NCBI RefSeq assembly: GCF_018919385.1
Contig: NZ_JAHLMF010000002.1
Location: 242,264-306,263, forward strand
Reading direction: 5' to 3'
Source: Geomonas diazotrophica
GTDB taxonomy: Bacteria; Desulfobacterota; Desulfuromonadia; Geobacterales; Geobacteraceae
Length of the DNA stretch: 64,000 bases
The stretch's first letter is position 1, and the number at the start of each line of letters is the position of its first letter. A program made the position numbers and the translations under genes. The notes beneath the pieces are model-generated. The model did no database searches, was not told the origin of the DNA, and worked only from the letters and a program-made list of their open reading frames with translations. Positions 1 through 9,451 of the stretch are shown here, one piece after another.

Positions 1-2
1 AC

Positions 3-161
3 AAGATCTACGACAACCTGACCGCCAGCGCTGCTGCAGCCTACGTCTTCCTCGGCGACGCCATGAACGGCAAAGGCACCGACAGGATCGCAACCTACGC
101 GCAGACTGCAGACGCAGACAATCCGTACCTGGTCAACCTTCAGCTGAGCTACGCATTCTAA
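3..161 (+). CDS. C-terminal end of an outer-membrane porin (partial)
   Basis: The open frame enters from the left edge and gives 52 residues ending in LQLSYAF and TAA. Alternating hydrophobic residues and a terminal Phe preceded by an aromatic-rich strand are the C-terminal signature recognised by the BAM complex, so this is the last strands of a beta-barrel, probably a trimeric-type porin. The N-terminal part lies outside the window, so substrate and full length cannot be judged. An intrinsic terminator follows 45 bp downstream. Confidence 0.7.
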   Translation, partial: KIYDNLTASAAAAYVFLGDAMNGKGTDRIATYAQTADADNPYLVNLQLSYAF

Positions 162-205
162 GAAAACCTGTCGTTTGACGGCAGGAGCAGACACAGAAGG
201 ACCGG

Positions 206-241
206 CAAGCCGGAGGGGCGACTCTCCGGCTTGTCTTTTTC
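206..241 (+). terminator. Rho-independent terminator of the porin gene
   Basis: A perfect 10-bp stem (CAAGCCGGAG at 206-215 with CTCCGGCTTG at 224-233) with an 8-nt loop is followed by TCTTTTT. Confidence 0.9.
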
Positions 242-367
242 TGCGTCATCCATGCCTTTGCCCCGCCTTTTGACCTCTTTGACAGCAATCCAGCCCCTGT
301 TCCGCAACCGGTCTTTAGGCCGCTCAGCCAGTACCACGCCTCTTTGGCAGATATTTTCGGTGTCGTG

Positions 368-395
368 TTGACAAGCAGACCTTCTATGGTTCAAT
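368..395 (+). promoter_or_regulatory. Candidate sigma-70 promoter for the small exported proteins
   Basis: TTGACA at 368-373 is spaced 16 nt from TTCAAT at 390-395, about 40 bp before the first small-protein gene. The -10 matches only 4/6, so this is tentative. Confidence 0.35.
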
Positions 396-435
396 CATTA
401 CGTTTCTCTAATAAATTCCCAAAAGGAGCTAACGT

Positions 436-711
436 ATGAGAAAGATGGCACTGATGCTGGCCGCAGGCCTTTTTATGCTGTCTTCGGTACCGGCGTACGC
501 CCAGATGGCGGCAGACCAGAAGGACGAGTGCCTGCTGGCGTCGAAAAACTGCATGAACCAGGTCGACGACATCCAGCAACGCATCCGCAAGCTGAACAGG
601 GAGATCGAAAAGGGAACCAGGGTCTACACCCCGCAGGAGCTGAAAAAGTTGCAGGACAAGCTGAAGGAAGCCGACGATATCCTGCGCAACCTGGAAAGGC
701 CTGACAGCTAG
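436..711 (+). CDS. Small exported coiled-coil protein (copy 1)
   Basis: This 91-aa protein has a Sec signal peptide (MRKMALMLAAGLFMLSS, cleavage likely after AYA, residue 22). The mature part of about 68 residues holds two cysteines (ECLLASKNC) and a heptad-like charged helix (IQQRIRKLNREIEKG ... ELKKLQDKLKEADDIL), consistent with a periplasmic coiled coil, possibly disulfide-linked. AAAGGAG lies 7 nt before the ATG. It is followed after 61 bp by a paralogue with the same Cys spacing and the shared GTRVYTP motif. I do not recognise a named family; a lineage-specific periplasmic protein is likely. Function unknown. Confidence 0.8.
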   Translation: MRKMALMLAAGLFMLSSVPAYAQMAADQKDECLLASKNCMNQVDDIQQRIRKLNREIEKGTRVYTPQELKKLQDKLKEADDILRNLERPDS

Positions 712-772
712 AGGTCAATGCGTACCGGAGACAAACTCCCGAAAAGAGAGCTTTGCCAGAAAGGAGCACACC

Positions 773-1048
773 ATGAAAAGGGCGATCATGTTGGTGACGG
801 CGGCTTTACTGATGACGACGAGCACGGGCGTTTTTGCCGAGCAGACCCAGGCCGACAGGAACGAGTGCCTGCTCTTGTCCCGGAACTGCAAGGACCAGGT
901 CGACGACATTTACACGCGGATGCAGCGTCTGGAAAGGGAGATCCAGAAGGGAACCAGGGTCTATACGCCCAAGGAGCTGCGGCAGCTGCAGGAGAAACTC
1001 GCCGAGACGCAGGAAATGCTGAAGGACATGGAAAAACCGGGGCGCTGA
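773..1048 (+). CDS. Small exported coiled-coil protein (copy 2)
   Basis: This 91-aa paralogue of the preceding gene has the same length, a signal peptide (cleavage likely after VFA, residue 22), the same C(x6)C spacing (ECLLLSRNC), the same QVDDIY/QVDDIQ and IQKGTRVYTP motifs, and a C-terminal amphipathic helix. AAGGAG precedes the ATG. The two genes look like a tandem duplication that has diverged mainly in the signal peptide and the C-terminus; they are probably co-transcribed, since no terminator lies between them and a strong one follows this gene. Function unknown. Confidence 0.8.
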   Translation: MKRAIMLVTAALLMTTSTGVFAEQTQADRNECLLLSRNCKDQVDDIYTRMQRLEREIQKGTRVYTPKELRQLQEKLAETQEMLKDMEKPGR

Positions 1049-1082
1049 CGATACATGACACCTCGAAGAGCCGGAGAAAGAG

Positions 1083-1106
1083 GCGGGCCACAGGCCCGCT
1101 TTTTTT
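1083..1106 (+). terminator. Rho-independent terminator
   Basis: GCGGGCC at 1083-1089, a 3-nt loop, GGCCCGC at 1093-1099 and seven Ts. It closes the small-protein pair. Confidence 0.92.
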
Positions 1107-1164
1107 ATTGCCGCACGACTTGGGAAACTGCACTGAAAGCGCCTCCGCGGGGGCGTGAAACCGT

Positions 1165-1193
1165 TTGACTAATGAGTACTGCTCTGCGATAAT
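1165..1193 (+). promoter_or_regulatory. Sigma-70 promoter of the 492-aa exported protein
   Basis: TTGACT at 1165-1170, a 17-nt spacer and GATAAT at 1188-1193; transcription would start about 30 bp before the ATG at 1230. Confidence 0.75.
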
Positions 1194-1229
1194 TCGGCGT
1201 CTTAAATCCCCTCAAAAGCGGAGCAATCA

Positions 1230-2708
1230 ATGAAAAGATCACTCGTTGCCATCCTGATTATCGTTGGCACGCTGCTGGCAGCCGCTGCAGCCTCAGCCTC
1301 CACCATCCGCGCCTATATCGCCGAATTCACCGTCTCCCCCACCGACAACGGCAACCTGAAAAACACGCTGCAGCGCCTTCTGGCGACGCGCCTAGCCGGC
1401 GACGGCATCGTGACCGTCGACACCCCCGCCGAGGCGGACGTCATCGTCTCCGGGAGCTATACCACGCTCGGCAAGATGTTCAGCCTGGACGCCATCGCCA
1501 AAAGCACCGGCGGCAAACAGCTCTCTACCGCCTTCGAGCAGGGCGAGAGCATGGACGCCCTCATCCCCGCCGTGGGCAAGATCTCCGGAAAACTCAAGGG
1601 TGACCTCGCGAAGCAGTTCCAGGCCACCGCACCGGCGCTCCCCGCAGCGCCCGTAGAGGTTCCCTCCAAGGCTCCGCGTGCCGAAATCGAGCGCCCGGCA
1701 GCCGCCCAGGAGATGGTCAAGGCCCCCTCTTCCGAGATCGTGCACAATGAGGCTACCCCCGGCTGGATCAGCCAGCGTCTTTCGGGCGTGTACAGCGGTG
1801 TCGCCACCTGGGGGACCAAGGAGTTCGTGGCCGCCGATGACAAGGGGATCCACCTGTACCGTCCCGGCGCCAAGCTCGACCTGGTCACCGAGGTCATCCT
1901 TCCCGACCGTATGAAGATACTGGCACTCGACGCCATGGGACCGGAAGCAAGCGGGCGGGTACTGGTGTTCGTCACCATCATGGACCGCGAAAACATCTCC
2001 TCCCGGATCTACGCCCTGCAAAACGACGTGTTCAAGCTGGTCGCAGAGGACGTCCCCTACATGTTCCGCACCATCGCCCCCTACGGCGGTTCGAAGAAGC
2101 TCTACGCCCAGCAGATGGGGCGCACCGACGACTTCTACGGCGACGTGTACGAGGCGAGCATCGTCGACAAGGGGGTGAAACTCAGCAACCCGATCAAAAT
2201 GCCTCGCTTCGCCAACATCTTCAACTTCAACCAGTTCCGCGACCAGTCCGGCAAGAGCTACCTGACCACCTTCAGCGACAGCGGCTACCTCCTGGTCTAC
2301 TCCGACACCGGCGAAGAACTCTGGAGAAGCTCCGACAAGTTCGGCGGCTCCGAGACCTACTTCCAGCGCAGGGACTGGGAGAACGAGAGGACCAACATGA
2401 CCCCGTTCCGCACCCGGTTCCTCGACCAGCGCATCACCGTCACCGAAAAGGGGGAGATCCTGGTGCCGCAGAATTCCGGCTTCTTCGTGCTGGGCAACCT
2501 GCGCTCCTACTCCAAGTACTCCGTGGTCAACTTCGTGTGGAACGGCTCCTCTCTCGAGGAGAAGTGGCGCACCAAACAGAGCCAGAACTACCTTGCCGAC
2601 TACTCCTATAACCCCGCCAGCAAGGAGCTGATCCTCCTCGAAGTAGCCCAGAAGGGAACCTTCGGCGGCAAGGGGGGGAGCGTGGTGCGGCTGCTCGGTA
2701 TCGAATAG
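1230..2708 (+). CDS. Exported protein with N-terminal lipoprotein-like domain and C-terminal propeller-like region
   Basis: 492 aa with a clear signal peptide (LVAILIIVGTLLAAAAASAS). Residues about 24-130 resemble small domains that assemble a nucleotide- or curli-associated fold (repeated ADVIVSGSY-like strands), then a Pro/Ala-rich linker (about 135-165), then a region of about 320 residues rich in aromatic beta strands with FG-GAP/VCBS-like turns (for example DKGIHLYRPGAKLDLV, YGDVYEASIVDKGVKLS). This suggests a beta-propeller that senses or scaffolds in the periplasm or outer membrane. It has its own promoter and is followed by a strong hairpin, so it is monocistronic. The domain assignment is by eye; specific function unknown. 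Confidence 0.7.
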   Translation: MKRSLVAILIIVGTLLAAAAASASTIRAYIAEFTVSPTDNGNLKNTLQRLLATRLAGDGIVTVDTPAEADVIVSGSYTTLGKMFSLDAIAKSTGGKQLSTAFEQGESMDALIPAVGKISGKLKGDLAKQFQATAPALPAAPVEVPSKAPRAEIERPAAAQEMVKAPSSEIVHNEATPGWISQRLSGVYSGVATWGTKEFVAADDKGIHLYRPGAKLDLVTEVILPDRMKILALDAMGPEASGRVLVFVTIMDRENISSRIYALQNDVFKLVAEDVPYMFRTIAPYGGSKKLYAQQMGRTDDFYGDVYEASIVDKGVKLSNPIKMPRFANIFNFNQFRDQSGKSYLTTFSDSGYLLVYSDTGEELWRSSDKFGGSETYFQRRDWENERTNMTPFRTRFLDQRITVTEKGEILVPQNSGFFVLGNLRSYSKYSVVNFVWNGSSLEEKWRTKQSQNYLADYSYNPASKELILLEVAQKGTFGGKGGSVVRLLGIE

Positions 2709-2714
2709 CCAAAA

Positions 2715-2745
2715 GGCGGGGGGAATGTCTTGACTTCCCCCCGCC
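2715..2745 (+). terminator. Strong hairpin after the exported propeller gene, no U-tract
   Basis: An 11-bp perfect stem (GGCGGGGGGAA / TTCCCCCCGCC) with a 9-nt loop starts 6 bp after the stop codon. No T-run follows directly, so it may be a 3' protecting hairpin rather than a classical terminator. Confidence 0.5.
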
Positions 2746-2817
2746 ATACTGTTACGATTCCTCGTTTTTTGCCACCTTTTGCCGGACTGCCGGTACTCCC
2801 GGACGTTAGGACGACCC

Positions 2818-5431
<2,614 letters not shown>

Positions 5432-5448
5432 TTTTTTAATAAAAAGTG

Positions 5449-5477
5449 TTGACTGTCAGAAATCGATTTGCTATAAG
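5449..5477 (+). promoter_or_regulatory. Sigma-70 promoter of the tRNA cluster
   Basis: TTGACT at 5449-5454, 17-nt spacer, TATAAG at 5472-5477, about 20 bp before the first tRNA; no GC-rich stringent discriminator is obvious. Confidence 0.85.
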
Positions 5478-5503
5478 GTTGTTCTTGCTTCGCTGCACTG
5501 TTT

Positions 5504-5579
5504 GAGCCGCTAGCTCAGTTGGTAGAGCACCTGACTTTTAATCAGGTGGTCGTTGGTTCGATCCCAACGCGGCTCACCA
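5504..5579 (+). tRNA. tRNA-Lys (TTT), copy 1
   Basis: 76 nt with encoded CCA. The acceptor GAGCCGC pairs with GCGGCTC, the anticodon loop is CTTTTAA (anticodon TTT) in the CCTGA/TCAGG stem, and the T-loop is GGTTCGATCC. It is identical to the copy at 5700. Confidence 0.97.
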
Positions 5580-5580
5580 C

Positions 5581-5658
5581 GTCCCCATCGTCTAGCCCGG
5601 CCCAGGACACCGCCCTTTCACGGCGGCGACGCCGGTTCAAATCCGGCTGGGGACGCCA
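5581..5658 (+). tRNA. tRNA-Glu (TTC), copy 1
   Basis: 78 nt with encoded CCA. Acceptor GTCCCCA/TGGGGAC; anticodon stem CCGCC/GGCGG around CTTTCAC (anticodon TTC). It starts one base after the CCA of the preceding tRNA-Lys and differs substantially from the second Glu copy in the D and T arms. Confidence 0.96.
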
Positions 5659-5699
5659 CTCAAACAAACAGCGCTTGTGCCTCGGCACAAAGCTTAAGC

Positions 5700-5775
5700 G
5701 AGCCGCTAGCTCAGTTGGTAGAGCACCTGACTTTTAATCAGGTGGTCGTTGGTTCGATCCCAACGCGGCTCACCA
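5700..5775 (+). tRNA. tRNA-Lys (TTT), copy 2
   Basis: 76 nt, identical in sequence to the copy at 5504-5579, CCA encoded. The exact identity over a stretch that includes all loops points to recent duplication or gene conversion. Confidence 0.97.
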
Positions 5776-5847
5776 CCCTATTTTTACTGTCGCATGACTG
5801 GGCCTTGCGACAGCCCCCAACCCTGATGGGACGGGATGCAACAATTC

Positions 5848-5922
5848 GGTCCCATCGTCTAGTGGTTAGGACACCGGCCTTTCACGTCGGTAACAGGGGT
5901 TCAAGTCCCCTTGGGATCACCA
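5848..5922 (+). tRNA. tRNA-Glu (TTC), copy 2
   Basis: 75 nt with encoded CCA. Acceptor GGTCCCA pairs with TGGGATC (one G-T), the anticodon loop is CTTTCAC and the T-arm is GGGGTTCAAGTCCCC. Same anticodon as the copy at 5581 but clearly different body. Confidence 0.96.
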
Positions 5923-5928
5923 TCACGG

Positions 5929-5963
5929 AAAAGGCCGCTTCCCCTCGGGGAGGCGGCCTTTTC
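5929..5963 (+). terminator. Terminator of the tRNA operon
   Basis: A 14-bp stem (AAGGCCGCTTCCCC with GGGGAGGCGGCCTT, one G-T pair) with a 2-nt TC loop and a short T run. Confidence 0.9.
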
Positions 5964-6005
5964 TCGTTCCTGCCGGCCTTCTTCGCTATTTCGTTCTCGC
6001 CCACC

Positions 6006-6164
6006 TCAGTCGTTCTTTCTTCCCGGCCAGACCTTCATGCAGTAGGGACACTCCTGCACCTGGTACGGCACCGTGTCGCGCAGCTGCTCCTGCTCGTACG
6101 CAGCCTGGCACCCCTTGGCTACCGGATAGGTGTGGATGGTATTCTGCTTGATGAAGTAAAGCAT
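6006..6164 (-). CDS. 52-aa CxxC protein (zinc-ribbon-like)
   Basis: Starts at the ATG at 6164, chosen because AAAGGAGG lies at ideal distance; a longer frame to 6215 has no ribosome site. The protein reads MLYFIKQNTIHTYPVAKGC... and ends with ECPYCMKVWPGRKND. One CxxC plus a single upstream Cys could bind metal or act as a small redox or knuckle motif. It converges on the tRNA operon terminator. No family recognised; probably a lineage-specific small cytosolic protein. Confidence 0.65.
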   Translation of the reverse strand: MLYFIKQNTIHTYPVAKGCQAAYEQEQLRDTVPYQVQECPYCMKVWPGRKND

Positions 6165-6333
6165 GACCTTCCTCCTTTGTCTGCAACAGGATTTCCGGTG
6201 AATCCGCGCCACCACTTGAAGATTAGGGTAAAGAACCCTGTTGTCAACAGTGGCAAAGTCATTTACAAGAGTTGTGCTAACGAGATATTGTCACGCGCCC
6301 GGCGCATTGCCAGTAACAAACCGGATTCCTTCT

Positions 6334-7566
6334 ATGACATCCACCGTTGAGACGGCAGACTTCCGGCAATCAGTGTTGAGGCACCAGCCGTTCCGGCTGT
6401 TCTGGCTGGCGCGGGTCTGCTCTTCGGTCGCGCTGCAGATGCAGGCGGTCGCCGTGGGATGGCAGATCTACGCGCTGACCGGCTCCGTCTTCTACCTGGG
6501 GCTGGTCGGTCTTGCCCAGTTCTTCCCCATGTTCCTGCTGACGCTGGCGGTCGGTCACGTCGCCGACCGCTACGACAGAAGGCGCATCGCCGGCACCTGC
6601 CAGGTCCTGGAAGGGATGGCGCTCGTACTGCTCGCCCTCGGCTCCTACGGCGGCTGGCTCGACAAGAACGGGATCCTGGCCGTCGTCTTCGCGGCCGGAG
6701 CCCTGCGCGCCTTCGAAGGCCCGACCATGCTGGCGCTGGTACCGTGGCTGGTGCCGCAGGAGCTGATACCGCGCGCCTCGGCCTGGTCCGCCTCGGCCAA
6801 CCAGACCGCCAGCATCGCCGGCCCCGCCCTGGGAGGGCTTCTCTACGCCCTCGGCCCCACCACGGTCTACACCAGCGCCGCCGTCCTCTTTTTCGCGGCG
6901 AGCCTGCTCCTCTCCCGCATCCGCCTCGACCGCGCGCCCGCCAAGCGCGAGCCCGCCACGGTCCGCTCCCTCTTCGCCGGGATCGCCTTCATCAGGAGCC
7001 GCCAGGAGATCCTGGGCGCCATCTCGCTCGACCTCTTCGCCGTGCTCCTTGGCGGCGCCACAGCACTCCTGCCGGTCTTCGCGCGGGACATCCTGCACAC
7101 CGGCCCCCTGGGCCTGGGGATGTTGCGGGCGGCTCCCGCCATGGGGGCGCTGGGGGTGTCGCTCTTGCTGGCCCGCCGACCGCTGCGGCAGCGGGTCGGG
7201 CGCACCATGTTCCTGAGCGTCTTCCTGTTCGGGGTCGCCACTGTTGTCTTCGGCATCTCCACTTCGTTCCCGATCTCGATGGCCGCCCTCATGGTCCTTG
7301 GCGCGGCCGACATCGTGAGCGTGGTGATTCGCGCCTCGCTGGTGCAGATCGAAACGCCCGACGAGATGCGTGGCAGGGTGAGCGCGGTGAACTCCATGTT
7401 CATCGGCACCTCCAACCAGCTGGGGGAATTCGAATCCGGGGTCACCGCGGCCCTCTTCGGCACCGTTCCGGCGGTCTTGATCGGCGGCGTCGGCACCATG
7501 GTCGTGGTGCTCTTGTGGATGCGGCTCTTCCCGAGGCTGCTGCAGGTGGACAAGCTGGGGGAATGA
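6334..7566 (+). CDS. MFS exporter (EntS/MFS_3-like)
   Basis: 410 aa with about 12 hydrophobic segments. The N-terminal helix FRLFWLARVCSSVALQMQAVAVGWQIYALTGS and loop VGHVADRYDRRRIAG are typical of the enterobactin-exporter-like MFS subfamily (PF05977), as is the second-half loop QIETPDEMRGRVSAVNSMF. Likely a proton-driven drug, siderophore or metabolite exporter in the inner membrane; the substrate is not deducible. I favour the ATG at 6334 (MTSTVETADFRQ); the frame is open to 6241 but that extension is hydrophilic and unlike the family. No strong ribosome site is visible. The stop at 7564-7566 converges on the ferredoxin gene. Confidence 0.8.
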   Translation: MTSTVETADFRQSVLRHQPFRLFWLARVCSSVALQMQAVAVGWQIYALTGSVFYLGLVGLAQFFPMFLLTLAVGHVADRYDRRRIAGTCQVLEGMALVLLALGSYGGWLDKNGILAVVFAAGALRAFEGPTMLALVPWLVPQELIPRASAWSASANQTASIAGPALGGLLYALGPTTVYTSAAVLFFAASLLLSRIRLDRAPAKREPATVRSLFAGIAFIRSRQEILGAISLDLFAVLLGGATALLPVFARDILHTGPLGLGMLRAAPAMGALGVSLLLARRPLRQRVGRTMFLSVFLFGVATVVFGISTSFPISMAALMVLGAADIVSVVIRASLVQIETPDEMRGRVSAVNSMFIGTSNQLGEFESGVTAALFGTVPAVLIGGVGTMVVVLLWMRLFPRLLQVDKLGE

Positions 7567-7573
7567 GGCGGGT

Positions 7574-7837
7574 TCAGGAAATGGCCCGTACCGGGCAGGC
7601 GGTGAGGCAGGCAAGGCAGCCGTCGCATTCCCGCGGCTTCACCAGGACGGCGTGCTTTCGATAAGCGACGACCTCGAGGGTAAGCAGGCGGCCCGGGCAG
7701 GCGGCAACACAGCGACCGCAGCCGGTGCATCGGGCGACTTCTATTTCCGGTTTTCTATTCTCTGTCATAGCATTGGGCGCTGCTGTCACTGCAGCGGGGT
7801 GAGTGGCAGTTGCTGGGGTCACGACTGGCCTGCTCAT
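7574..7837 (-). CDS. Two-[4Fe-4S] ferredoxin-type protein
   Basis: 87 aa (or 64 aa if the internal ATG at 7768 is used; neither has a good ribosome site). Two cluster-binding motifs are visible: CTGCGRCVAACP and CDGCLACLTACP, each CxxCxxCxxxCP, the 2[4Fe-4S] ferredoxin pattern for low-potential electron transfer. The Ala/Pro/Thr-rich first 23 residues are unlike a ferredoxin core, which favours the shorter start. It sits tail-to-tail with the MFS gene. The partner oxidoreductase is not nearby, so its role is unknown. Confidence 0.85.
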   Translation of the reverse strand: MSRPVVTPATATHPAAVTAAPNAMTENRKPEIEVARCTGCGRCVAACPGRLLTLEVVAYRKHAVLVKPRECDGCLACLTACPVRAIS

Positions 7838-7883
7838 GGTGACGTTCTGACGCAGACGTTCTATTAACCTCCGCTAAAACCGC

Positions 7884-7912
7884 TTGCAGAGAGCGGACAT
7901 CCCGCTTAGAAT
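7884..7912 (+). promoter_or_regulatory. Sigma-70 promoter of elbB
   Basis: TTGCAG at 7884-7889, 17-nt spacer, TAGAAT at 7907-7912, 41 bp before the start codon. Confidence 0.7.
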
Positions 7913-7953
7913 ATCGCAATTGATCGGCAAACTACAAGACAGGAGGCATCTGC

Positions 7954-8610
7954 ATGAAAAAGATAGGCGTTATACTTTCTGGCTGCGGCGTCCGTGACGG
8001 AAGCGAGATACACGAGGCGGTGCTGACCCTGCTTGCCATCGACAACAACGGCGCCAAGGCCGTCTGCCTTGCCCCCGACATCGAACTTGACGAGGTGAAC
8101 CACCTGACCATGCAGGACACCGGGGCCAAGAGGAAGGTGCTGGTGGAGGCGGCCCGCATCGCGCGCGGCGAGATCGCCGACGTGAAGAGCGCAAGGGCGG
8201 AAGAGCTGGACGCCATCGTCCTCCCCGGCGGGTTCGGAGCGGCCAAGAACCTTTGCAGCTTCGCGTTCGAGGGGGCCAAGGGGAGCGTGCAGCCGGACGT
8301 GCTCAAGCTGATCCGCGACATGGCCGCTGCCAAGAAGCCGATCTGCGCGATCTGCATCGCACCGGCCGTGATCGCCCTCGCCCTGGGCAAGGACCTGGCC
8401 CCCAAGCTGACCATCGGCAACGACACGGGCACCGCCCAGGCCATCAACGCCACCGGCAGCAGCCACGTGGAGTGCCCGGCCACCGAATGCGTCGTGGACC
8501 GCGACAACCTGATCGTCTCGACCCCCGCCTACATGCTGGCAGGAGGCATCGCCGAGGCGGCCAAGGGGATCGAGAAGGCGATCAAGGCCACCCTGGAGCT
8601 GATCAGGTAG
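7954..8610 (+). CDS. elbB: ElbB, DJ-1/PfpI-family glyoxalase
   Basis: 218 aa, full length for ElbB (isoprenoid biosynthesis glyoxalase, formerly 'enhancing lycopene biosynthesis protein 2'), a DJ-1 superfamily cytosolic protein with reported glyoxalase activity. Visible: the family N-terminus MKKIGVILSGCGVRDGSEIHEA, the nucleophile-elbow Cys in KKPICAICIAPAV, and the conserved EVNHLTMQ, PGGFGAAKNL and C-terminal TPAYMLA segments. AGGAGG is 8 nt before the ATG. It is transcribed alone from its own promoter. Confidence 0.95.
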   Translation: MKKIGVILSGCGVRDGSEIHEAVLTLLAIDNNGAKAVCLAPDIELDEVNHLTMQDTGAKRKVLVEAARIARGEIADVKSARAEELDAIVLPGGFGAAKNLCSFAFEGAKGSVQPDVLKLIRDMAAAKKPICAICIAPAVIALALGKDLAPKLTIGNDTGTAQAINATGSSHVECPATECVVDRDNLIVSTPAYMLAGGIAEAAKGIEKAIKATLELIR

Positions 8611-8642
8611 CGCGCCCCCTCCCACCCAAGCTTCATTAGGGC

Positions 8643-8671
8643 TTGAACAGCGGGACGTTTTAACTTAATAT
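8643..8671 (+). promoter_or_regulatory. Sigma-70 promoter of the small outer-membrane barrel gene
   Basis: TTGAAC at 8643-8648, 17-nt spacer and TAATAT at 8666-8671, 38 bp before the ATG. An inverted repeat (AACAGCGG 8646-8653 / CCGCTGTT 8673-8680) straddles the promoter and could serve as an operator or as the elbB terminator. Confidence 0.6.
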
Positions 8672-8708
8672 GCCGCTGTTTCATGAACGCTTTTTGGGAG
8701 GGAAATAA

Positions 8709-9296
8709 ATGCGTAAAACCTTACTGCTCTGCGCGGCGGCGCTGCTCCTGGCAGCCCCCCTGGCAGGGAACGCCTCTGCGGAGGATCTCAGGGGCAGGAT
8801 AGCACTCAGCGGCAAGATCGGGGTGAGCAACCCGGCGGAATCCGAGGTCGACACCGTTAACGGCAGGATGGTCGTTTCCACCGACGCCGGGCTTACCGGC
8901 AGCCTCGGCTTCCTGTTCGGCATCGACGACAACGTCGCCATGGAGATGGAGGTGAGCCGCACCACCTTCGACGCTTCCAGCTTCGGTGACGCCGTCGTGA
9001 CCGACGTCTCCATCGGCGCCCAGTACCGCTTCCCGGGGAGGCAGCACGTGGTCCCCTACGTCGGGGCGGGCATCGACGTGCTGATCAACGACCTGGACAA
9101 GAAGTACACCAACACCACCGTCGGCGCCCACGTCAGCGGCGGTCTCGACTGTTTCATGAACCGCCAGGTGGCCCTGAACCTCGAGGTAAAAGGGGTAGAG
9201 GCCTTCAAGGCCGATGTCGACGGCCCCAACGGGACCGGCAAGTTCGATCCCTCCGCCCTCTCCTTCACGGTCGGCGCGAGGTTCTTCTTCAACTAA
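8709..9296 (+). CDS. Small outer-membrane beta-barrel protein (OmpW/OMP_b-brl type)
   Basis: 195 aa. Signal peptide MRKTLLLCAAALLLAAPLAGNASA, then about eight amphipathic strands (LRGRIALSGKIGVSNP, AMEMEVSRTTFD, VSIGAQYRFP, VVPYVGAGIDVLIN) and a C-terminal strand ending TVGARFFFN. The GLTGSLGFLFGIDDNVAMEMEV and YVPYVGAG-like elements match the OmpW/eight-stranded barrel superfamily. Located in the outer membrane; natural ligand unknown. GGGAGGG precedes the start. The final residue is Asn after Phe, slightly atypical for BAM recognition. Confidence 0.82.
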   Translation: MRKTLLLCAAALLLAAPLAGNASAEDLRGRIALSGKIGVSNPAESEVDTVNGRMVVSTDAGLTGSLGFLFGIDDNVAMEMEVSRTTFDASSFGDAVVTDVSIGAQYRFPGRQHVVPYVGAGIDVLINDLDKKYTNTTVGAHVSGGLDCFMNRQVALNLEVKGVEAFKADVDGPNGTGKFDPSALSFTVGARFFFN

Positions 9297-9324
9297 CCCC
9301 ATGCGAAAGCAGGATCGATTTCCC

Positions 9325-9451
9325 GCCCTTCCCCTCTCCCACAGGGAGAGGGGTCAGGGGTGAGGGCGTAGCCACGAAGTGAGTCCTCGCTCCACGGCCG
9401 TCTCCATCTCCCTCACCCCGCCCCTCCCCCAAAGGGAGAGGGAGGTATTAC
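9325..9451. repeat. Pair of REP-like palindromes in inverted orientation
   Basis: Two hairpins, CCCCTCTCCC-acagg-GGAGAGGGG followed by TCAGGGGTGAGGG, and the mirrored CCCTCACCCC followed by CCCTC-cccaaa-GGGAGAGGG, face each other about 60 bp apart. This is the organisation of REP doublets (BIME/REPIN). They fill the space between two convergent genes and may also stop transcription from both sides. Confidence 0.65.

Noticed and set aside
2779..2817. TTG start for hisZ 39 bp upstream
   Set aside because: No ribosome site there, and the added residues are unlike the family; the GTG at 2818 is preferred.
5519..5737. 72-aa frame across the tRNA cluster
   Set aside because: It is made of tRNA sequence and has no ribosome site.
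9325..9451. CRISPR-like repeats between Omp and rSAM genes
   Set aside because: Only two units, in inverted orientation with a long spacer; this is a REP doublet.
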